A stretch of 11,399 nucleotides of DNA from Actinomycetales bacterium. Lineage in GTDB: Bacteria > Actinomycetota > Actinomycetes > Actinomycetales > Cellulomonadaceae. The number at the start of each line of letters is the position of its first letter. The first letter of the stretch is position 1. Below the pieces are notes generated by a model. The model was given only the letters and a program-made list of their open reading frames with translations, was not told the DNA's origin and searched no databases. Location of the stretch: assembly GCA_012514545.1 (NCBI GenBank), contig JAAZAC010000199.1, forward strand, positions 1 through 11,399, given 5' to 3'. The translations under genes and the position numbers were made by a program. Of the stretch, positions 1 through 5,316 are shown piece by piece.

Positions 1-77
1 CGGCCCGCGCGCGCCCGGGCGGCGGCGCGGCCCCCCGCGCGGACGGGGGCGCCGTCGGTGCGGGCGGGGGCGCTCAT
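1..77 (-). CDS. N-terminus of a further operon gene, probably a fourth FtsX-type permease (partial)
   Basis: An ATG at 75-77 overlaps the TGA of permease C (74-76) in a 4-nt ATGA junction, the arrangement also used at three other junctions in this operon. The frame stays open to the left window edge and gives 25 codons, beginning MSAPARTDGAPVRAGGRAAA. A purine-rich stretch (GGGGGA in the coding direction, plus-strand 84-89) lies 6 nt upstream as a plausible ribosome binding site. The visible peptide is basic, Ala/Gly/Arg-rich and lacks acidic residues apart from one Asp. It resembles the start of permease B (VSARPVGAAGGAPTTRARAS), which likewise directly follows a large A/C-type permease. I infer that this is the cytoplasmic N-terminal tail of a permease B-like protein. 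The remainder lies outside the window, so the product is unproven and only the start codon and coupling are directly seen. Confidence 0.55.
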   Translation of the reverse strand, partial: MSAPARTDGAPVRAGGRAAARARAG

Positions 78-3000
78 CGCCCGTCCCCCGCGCGCAGGAG
101 GGACGCCGGGTCGGCCGTCCGCTGGGCCGCGGCGACGGCGAGCGTGAGCGCGGCGACGACCGCGACGATGCCGGCCGCGAGCCAGCCGACCGTCGGCGGC
201 ACGACGAGCTCCACCGGCGGGATCGGCGGGCCGCCGTCGGGCGCCACGACGAGGAGGTGCCCGACGAGCGCCGCGACGCCCGCCCCCGTCCCGACCCCGA
301 GGACCACGCCGAGCCCGGCGAGCATGCCGGACTCGAGCGCGAGAGCGGCCGTGAGCCGCCCGCGCGTGAGCCCGACGGCGCGCAGCTGCGCGAGCTCGAG
401 GTCCCGCTCGCGCACGGTCACCGCGGTGTGCACGACGAACCCGATGCCCGCCACGAGCGCCCCGCCGAGCGCGAGGAGCGCGAGCACGAGCGGCACCGCG
501 ACGCGCACGGGGTGCTCGAGGGACGCGGCGACCGCGCCGTCGATGCTCGTGGCCCGCGCGGCGCGGGGGGTGCCGTCGAGGTCGGGCGGCAGCGCGGCCA
601 GGTACGCCTCCGGGTCGGCGGCGTCCACCCACCACTCGTCGACGAACGGGCCGAGCCCGCCCCGCTGGAGGACGGCCCGGGCGAGCGTCGTGTGGTCCAC
701 CGCGACCGCCGACCCGCCCGACGTCGCCGGGATCCAGGGCACGACGTCGGCGACGACGGCGCGCACCGCCGCCTGGGACACGCGGATCTCGAAGCCGCGC
801 GTCGTGGCGTCCCGGAGGCGCTCGACGAGGTCGGCGGTGAGGACGGCGGGCACGTCCTCGACCGGCTCCCACGCGACGAGCGCGCCGATCGCGGGGGCCT
901 CGGGGAGCAGGTTGACGGTGCCGATGAAGTGCAGCCGGGCGCCGTCGCCGAGCATCGCGGTCTTCTCGCCGCCCATCGCGTCCCCGATCGGCGTCCAGCC
1001 GCCCGCGGGGATCTCGAGGGGGTCGGCGACGATGCCGGCCCGCGCCGCGTCCAGGGTGAGGCCGCTCGCCCAGCGCTCGGCGGGCACGGCGGCGACGTCG
1101 CCGGCGGGGCGCAGCACGGCGAGGTCGCGCACCTCGACGGTGAGGTCGTAGCTCTCCCACGGGGCCCAGAGCAGCGCGTTGTCCGTGGCCACGAGGAACG
1201 CCTGGACGCCCACGAGGCGCAGCGCCGACCGCCCGGCGACCGCCTCGGCGAGCGCGTCGGCGGAGGCCTGCTGCGACTCCGGGGCGACGGGCAGCCGGAC
1301 GTCCGGCAGGAGGGCGGCGACCTGCTCCTCGGTCTCGAGGGCGGTGCGCTGGCCGAGGCTGACGGTCGACAGGGCCCCGGCCTCGTCCTCAAGGATCGCC
1401 CGCAGGGACAGGGCCGTCGCCTCGTGGAGCAGCCGCCCGGAGATCTCGACGGTGGCCTGCAGGCCGAGCACGTCGTCGCCGAGGGGCACGCCGCCCGACG
1501 GCGGGGCCGCGGGCAGGGCGGCGACCTCGGTGCCGCCCTCGTCCGCGAGGCGGCCGCGGTCGAGGGTGGCGCGGGCGGGCCCGGGCGCGGCGACGAGCTC
1601 GACGCCCATCCCGGAGACGGCCTCGCCCCCCTCGTCCGCCGTGCGCCGGACCACGCGGGCGTCGTCGCGCAGCACCGGCTGCGGGTCGGCGCCGGCGACC
1701 GCGAGCGCCCGGGCGTCCACCGCGGCCGTGTGCGCGTCCTCGACGACGACCGGCGGCCCGACGACGAACGCGGCCTGGTCCTCCTGCGACCGCTGCCAGG
1801 TGGCCCGCTGCGTGAGGCCGAACGTGGAGGCCCCGATCGCGAGCGTGAGGAGCAGCACGGCGGCCCCGGCGTGGTGCGAGCGCCGGCCGACGTCCCACCC
1901 GGCCAGCGGCACCACGAGCCCCCGGCCGCGGCGGGCGAGCCGCTCGAGCGCCGCGCCGGCCAGGGGCAGCACGCGCACGCCGACGAGCGCGGCGGCGAGC
2001 AGGAGGAGGGCGGGCCCGACGGCGAGCACGGGGTCGACGGCGAGCCGCTCGCCCGAGCCGACGAGGAGCCCGCCGTACGCGCGCAGCTGGGTCCAGCCGA
2101 GCGCGGCCGCGCCGACGGCGACGAGGTCCGCCGCGAGCCGGGCGAGCGAGCCCCGGCGACCACGGCGACCGCGCGCCTGCTGGCCCTCGACGAACGTCGC
2201 GGGCGCGCGGAGCAGCGGCACCACGGAGACGACGACGAGCAGCGCGGCGACGATCCCCCCGGCCGCCCACGCGGTGCCGGGCAGCGCCCGGAGCGCGCCG
2301 AGCGGGTCGCGCAGCGGGTCGGCGACGGCATCGGCGAGCGGGCCGCCGAGCAGGCGGACGCCGAGCAGGCCGATCGGCGGCGCGAGCGCCGCCACGCCCA
2401 CCCCGAGCAGCGCGGCCTCGAGCGTCACGGCCGCGAGCACCTGCCCGCGGGAGGCGCCGCGGGCGCGCAGCAGGTCGTGCTCGGCCGCGCGCGCCTCGCT
2501 GACCAGGCGGGCGGACTGCAGCAGCGCCGCCACGGCCACGAGCAGGAGCAGGACCGTCGCCACCGCGACCCCGGCGCGGGTCACGACGACGCCGGTCGCG
2601 GCCTCCCGCAGCACGCGCGACAGCGCGGACCCGAGGCCGACCTCGCCCGCGTCGTCCTCGAGCCGGAACGCGACCTCCTCGGCGAGGCCGGCGACGGCGC
2701 GGCGCAGCCGGGGCAGGTCGCCGGCGCGCACGCCCGTGAGGTCGGGGTCGGCGCGGACGACGGCCCGCCGCACCTCGAACGCGCCGGCGTCGGCGGCCTC
2801 CGCGCTGACGACGAACGGCCCGACGGCCTCGGTGGTGAGGAACCCCGCGCTGAACGGGACCGGGTAGTCGGGCTCGTACCCGACGCCGCCGAGCCGGTCC
2901 CGGGACCAGTGGTCGTCGTCGGGCGCGGGCACGTCGTACAGGCCGACCACGCGGACGACGACGTCGGTGCCGTCGTCGCGCTGCGCCTCGAGCGTCCAGG

Positions 3001-3598
3001 TCTCGCCGAGGTCGATGCCGAGGGCCCGCGCGCCGCCGGCCGGCACGGCGACCGGCACCGGCGCGTCGCCGCCCGCCCACGACGTCGGCCACGTCCCGGC
3101 GACGATCTCCGCGGCGTCCTCGACGCCGTCGCGCCGGTCGACGTAGGCGTACCCGGGCAGCCACTTCCCGGGGCGCGCGACGTCGTACATCGGCGAGGTC
3201 GCCTGGACCTCCGTCGTCACGGGCACGCCGAGGGTCTCGGTCAGGGCCCGCTCGGCGTGGGCGACCACCTCCGGCAGGGGCCGGTCGAGCCCGCCGATGG
3301 TGAGCGTGAGGCGGGTGCGCCCGGCGTCGGCCAGCAGGGTCGCGGGCACGCCCAGCCGCTCGCTGGTGCCCGCGAGGACGGCGAGGGTGGCGACCTCGGC
3401 GGCGACGAGCAGCGCCACGAGCCCCGCCACCGCGAGCAGCCGGACCTGCGCCCACGACCGGTGCCGCACGAGGCGCAGCAGCCAGGTGAGCACGCCGCGC
3501 CGCTGCCGCCGCACGCGCGCGGAGCGCGCCCGACCGGCCGGGCCGAGCCCGGCGGGAGCGCTCCCTCGGCGGTCGACCGCCCGGGTGGTCGTGCTCAC
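74..3598 (-). CDS. Permease C: large FtsX/MacB-type ABC transporter permease, 1174 aa
   Basis: This is a polytopic membrane subunit expected to couple ATP hydrolysis by a partner ATPase to movement of large extracytoplasmic domains. A basic N-terminal tail (about residues 1-52) leads to helix 1 (about 54-77), a first extracytoplasmic domain of MacB_PCD type (about 80-337), helices 2-4 (about 338-361, 387-415, 444-463), two linker helices (about 487-502, 522-545), helix 7 (about 576-592), a second very large extracytoplasmic domain (about 600-1030) and helices 8-10 (about 1032-1057, 1087-1115, 1135-1157). The FtsX cytoplasmic loop signature appears twice: EHDLLRARGAS near 373-383 and DLELAQLRAVG near 1066-1076. 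The GTG start lies 6 nt after the ATPase 2 stop and has no convincing Shine-Dalgarno sequence, so reinitiation is likely. A later in-frame GTG (codon 29) is possible but also lacks a site. It is clearly homologous to permease A over its whole visible length. At 1174 aa it is far longer than MacB or LolC. The substrate is unknown. Confidence 0.92.
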   Translation of the reverse strand: MSTTTRAVDRRGSAPAGLGPAGRARSARVRRQRRGVLTWLLRLVRHRSWAQVRLLAVAGLVALLVAAEVATLAVLAGTSERLGVPATLLADAGRTRLTLTIGGLDRPLPEVVAHAERALTETLGVPVTTEVQATSPMYDVARPGKWLPGYAYVDRRDGVEDAAEIVAGTWPTSWAGGDAPVPVAVPAGGARALGIDLGETWTLEAQRDDGTDVVVRVVGLYDVPAPDDDHWSRDRLGGVGYEPDYPVPFSAGFLTTEAVGPFVVSAEAADAGAFEVRRAVVRADPDLTGVRAGDLPRLRRAVAGLAEEVAFRLEDDAGEVGLGSALSRVLREAATGVVVTRAGVAVATVLLLLVAVAALLQSARLVSEARAAEHDLLRARGASRGQVLAAVTLEAALLGVGVAALAPPIGLLGVRLLGGPLADAVADPLRDPLGALRALPGTAWAAGGIVAALLVVVSVVPLLRAPATFVEGQQARGRRGRRGSLARLAADLVAVGAAALGWTQLRAYGGLLVGSGERLAVDPVLAVGPALLLLAAALVGVRVLPLAGAALERLARRGRGLVVPLAGWDVGRRSHHAGAAVLLLTLAIGASTFGLTQRATWQRSQEDQAAFVVGPPVVVEDAHTAAVDARALAVAGADPQPVLRDDARVVRRTADEGGEAVSGMGVELVAAPGPARATLDRGRLADEGGTEVAALPAAPPSGGVPLGDDVLGLQATVEISGRLLHEATALSLRAILEDEAGALSTVSLGQRTALETEEQVAALLPDVRLPVAPESQQASADALAEAVAGRSALRLVGVQAFLVATDNALLWAPWESYDLTVEVRDLAVLRPAGDVAAVPAERWASGLTLDAARAGIVADPLEIPAGGWTPIGDAMGGEKTAMLGDGARLHFIGTVNLLPEAPAIGALVAWEPVEDVPAVLTADLVERLRDATTRGFEIRVSQAAVRAVVADVVPWIPATSGGSAVAVDHTTLARAVLQRGGLGPFVDEWWVDAADPEAYLAALPPDLDGTPRAARATSIDGAVAASLEHPVRVAVPLVLALLALGGALVAGIGFVVHTAVTVRERDLELAQLRAVGLTRGRLTAALALESGMLAGLGVVLGVGTGAGVAALVGHLLVVAPDGGPPIPPVELVVPPTVGWLAAGIVAVVAALTLAVAAAQRTADPASLLRAGDGR
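84..89 (-). promoter_or_regulatory. Probable ribosome binding site for the left-edge gene
   Basis: The coding strand reads GGGGGA here, 6 nt before the ATG at 75-77 and inside the last codons of permease C. It supports the choice of that ATG as a real start, although the G-rich background makes chance occurrence easy. Confidence 0.45.
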
Positions 3599-3604
3599 GG
3601 CGGC

Positions 3605-4333
3605 TCAGGCCCCGGTGTCCTCGACGAGCCGGCCGTCGGCCAGCCGGAGGGTCCGGTCGGCCATCGCCATGAGGGACGCGTCGTGCGTCGAGATGATCGC
3701 GGTCATCTGCTCGGACCGGACCACGGACCGCAGCAGCGCCATGATCGTCGCGCCGGTCTCGGCGTCGAGCTGCCCGGTGGGCTCGTCGGCGATGAGCAGG
3801 CGCGGCGAGTTCGCCAGCGCCCGCGCGATCGCGACCCGCTGCTGCTGGCCGCCCGACAGCTCCGACGGGCGCTGCGCCGCGTGCGGCGCGAGGCCGACGA
3901 GCTCGAGCAGGTGCGCCACCCGCGCCTCGCGCTCGGCGGGCGCCACGCGCCGCAGCCGCATGGGCAGGCCGACGTTCTCCGCGGCCGACAGCATCGGCAC
4001 GAGGCCGAAGGTCTGGAACACGAACGCGAGCTCGTCCCGGCGCAGGCGGGTGCGGCCCCGCTCGTCGAGCGCGGTCACCTCCTGCCCGCCGACGACGACG
4101 CGGCCCGACGTCGGCCGGTCGAGCCCGCCGACGCAGTTGAGCAGCGTGGTCTTGCCCGAGCCGGAGCGGCCGACGAGGGCGACGAGCTGGCCGCGCGGGA
4201 CGGCGAACGAGACGTCGCGCAGCGCGTGCACGTCGCCGCCGGACGAGCGGTAGGTGCGCGAGACGCCCTCGGCGACGACCGCGAGGTCGACGCCCGTGGC
4301 GGGCCCGGTGGTGACGGCCGGCCAGGCGGTCAT
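3605..4333 (-). CDS. ATPase 2: MacB/LolD-type ABC transporter ATP-binding protein, 242 aa
   Basis: This is a cytoplasmic nucleotide-binding subunit that would dimerise and drive an FtsX-type permease, most simply permease C next to it. All ABC motifs are present: Walker A GRSGSGKT (55-62), Q-loop glutamine in FVFQ (Q107), signature LSGGQ (159-163), Walker B LLIADE with catalytic Glu (179-184), D-loop region GQLDAETG and switch histidine H217 in STHD. The segment LNCVGGLDRPTSG after Walker A is typical of the MacB/LolD/FtsE clade. The length is normal for a stand-alone domain. The ATG at 4331-4333 was chosen because it forms an ATGA overlap with the ATPase 1 stop and has a good GAGAGGAG site 6 nt upstream. 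The same frame stays open far upstream, but that part overlaps ATPase 1 and has no ABC features. The TGA at 3605-3607 is in the same frame as the following permease C. Confidence 0.94.
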   Translation of the reverse strand: MTAWPAVTTGPATGVDLAVVAEGVSRTYRSSGGDVHALRDVSFAVPRGQLVALVGRSGSGKTTLLNCVGGLDRPTSGRVVVGGQEVTALDERGRTRLRRDELAFVFQTFGLVPMLSAAENVGLPMRLRRVAPAEREARVAHLLELVGLAPHAAQRPSELSGGQQQRVAIARALANSPRLLIADEPTGQLDAETGATIMALLRSVVRSEQMTAIISTHDASLMAMADRTLRLADGRLVEDTGA

Positions 4334-5316
4334 CGCTCGCTCCTCTCGTCGTGGCGGCGACCGGGACGCCCGCCCCGCGGCGCGCCGTCGGGCCACACGC
4401 CCACGTGGTCGGGCTCGAGCTCGAGGCGCACCCGGTCGCGCAGGCCGAGCGCGGCCCGGTAGTCCTTGGGCAGCTGCAGGCGGCCCGCGCGGTCGAGCAC
4501 CGCGTACTCCTCGGCGACCACGGAGGACGCCCCGAACTCGTCGATCTCGGTGCGGCGCACGACCTCCGACGACGTCCGCCCGTCCCGGATCGCGACCGTG
4601 CGCTGGACCTGCGTGTGCACGCCCTCGTCGTGCGTGACGACGACGACCGTCGCCCCGAGCTGCGTGTTCGCCGCGCGCAGGGCCGCGAACACCTCGTCGC
4701 CGGTGGCGGAGTCGAGCTCGCCCGTGGGCTCGTCGGCGAAGAGCACCTGCGGCCGGTTCGCCAGCGCGACGGCGACCGCGACGCGCTGCTGCTCGCCGCC
4801 GGAGAGCTCGGCGGGCCGGCGGTGCGCCTTCGGGCCCATGCCGAGCATGTCGAGCAGCTCGGCCGCGCGGCGCCGGCGGGTGCGCGCGCGCATCCCCGCG
4901 AACGCCATCGGCAGGACGACGTTCTCCAGGGCGGTGAGGTACGGCAGGAGGTTGCGCGCCGTCTGCTGCCACACGAAGCCGACGACCTCGCGGCGGTAGG
5001 CGAGCCGGTCCGCCGTCGTCATCCGCAGGAGGTCCCAGCCGGCCACCCGGGCGCGGCCGGCGGTCGGGACGTCGAGGCCGGAGAGGATGTTGAGCAGGGT
5101 CGACTTCCCGGAGCCGGAGGCGCCGACGATGGCGACCATCTCGCCCGGGTGCACGAGCAGGTCGAGCCCCTGGAGCGCCTGCACCTCGATCTGCTCCACC
5201 TGGTAGATGCGCACGAGGTTGTCGCAGACGATGAGCGCGTCGGAGCCGTACTCGCGGTGCGCCGACGTCGCCGCTCCCTCCGCGCCCGGGTGCGTGGGCA
5301 GGGCTGTCGCTGTCAT
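4330..5316 (-). CDS. ATPase 1: ABC transporter ATP-binding protein with C-terminal AbrB/SpoVT-like domain, 328 aa
   Basis: The N-terminal part (about 25-250) is an ABC ATPase of the MacB/LolD group: Walker A GASGSGKS (65-72), Q-loop in FVWQQ (Q117), signature LSGGE (171-175), Walker B VLFADE (191-196), D-loop GELDSATG and switch H229 in VVTHD. The position normally held by Arg in the helix after the signature (usual form QRVAIARAL) is Val here (V183), and the aromatic residue before the Q-loop Gln is Trp instead of Phe. After a short linker, residues 269-309 look like an AbrB/MazE/SpoVT swapped-hairpin domain, with the pattern LDRAGRLQLPKDYRAALGL followed by a strand-rich RVRLELEPDHVGVW. The last 20 residues are basic and probably disordered. 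The ATG overlaps the permease B stop (ATGA) and has a GGGAGAG site 8 nt upstream. The ATPase role is near certain. DNA binding by the tail is only inferred; it may instead act in dimerisation. Confidence 0.92.
   Translation of the reverse strand: MTATALPTHPGAEGAATSAHREYGSDALIVCDNLVRIYQVEQIEVQALQGLDLLVHPGEMVAIVGASGSGKSTLLNILSGLDVPTAGRARVAGWDLLRMTTADRLAYRREVVGFVWQQTARNLLPYLTALENVVLPMAFAGMRARTRRRRAAELLDMLGMGPKAHRRPAELSGGEQQRVAVAVALANRPQVLFADEPTGELDSATGDEVFAALRAANTQLGATVVVVTHDEGVHTQVQRTVAIRDGRTSSEVVRRTEIDEFGASSVVAEEYAVLDRAGRLQLPKDYRAALGLRDRVRLELEPDHVGVWPDGAPRGGRPGRRHDERSER
4340..4347 (-). promoter_or_regulatory. Ribosome binding site for ATPase 2
   Basis: The coding strand reads GAGAGGAG, 6 nt before the ATG at 4331-4333 and inside the last codons of ATPase 1 (residues DERSER). 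It is the best Shine-Dalgarno match in the window. It fixes the ATPase 2 start and suggests that ATPase 2 can be initiated efficiently on its own as well as by coupling. Confidence 0.75.

Noticed and set aside
1..77. GC-rich left edge as a transcription terminator after permease C
   Set aside because: There is no clear stem-loop with a following T-run on the coding strand, and an overlapping start codon with open frame is a better explanation.
3512..3514. Alternative GTG start (codon 29) for permease C
   Set aside because: It is possible but has no better ribosome binding site than the GTG at 3596-3598, which lies 6 nt after the preceding stop and fits coupling. I kept the longer form.
257..4462. 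A 1401-codon open frame on the plus strand, antisense to permease C and ATPase 2, and similar long plus-strand frames at 5958-8447 and 6853-8520
   Set aside because: Translations are runs of Arg, Gly, Ala, Pro, Asp and His with no domain. The opposite strand carries clear ABC motifs and helices in a single consistent frame. Such frames are expected where third positions are almost always G or C.
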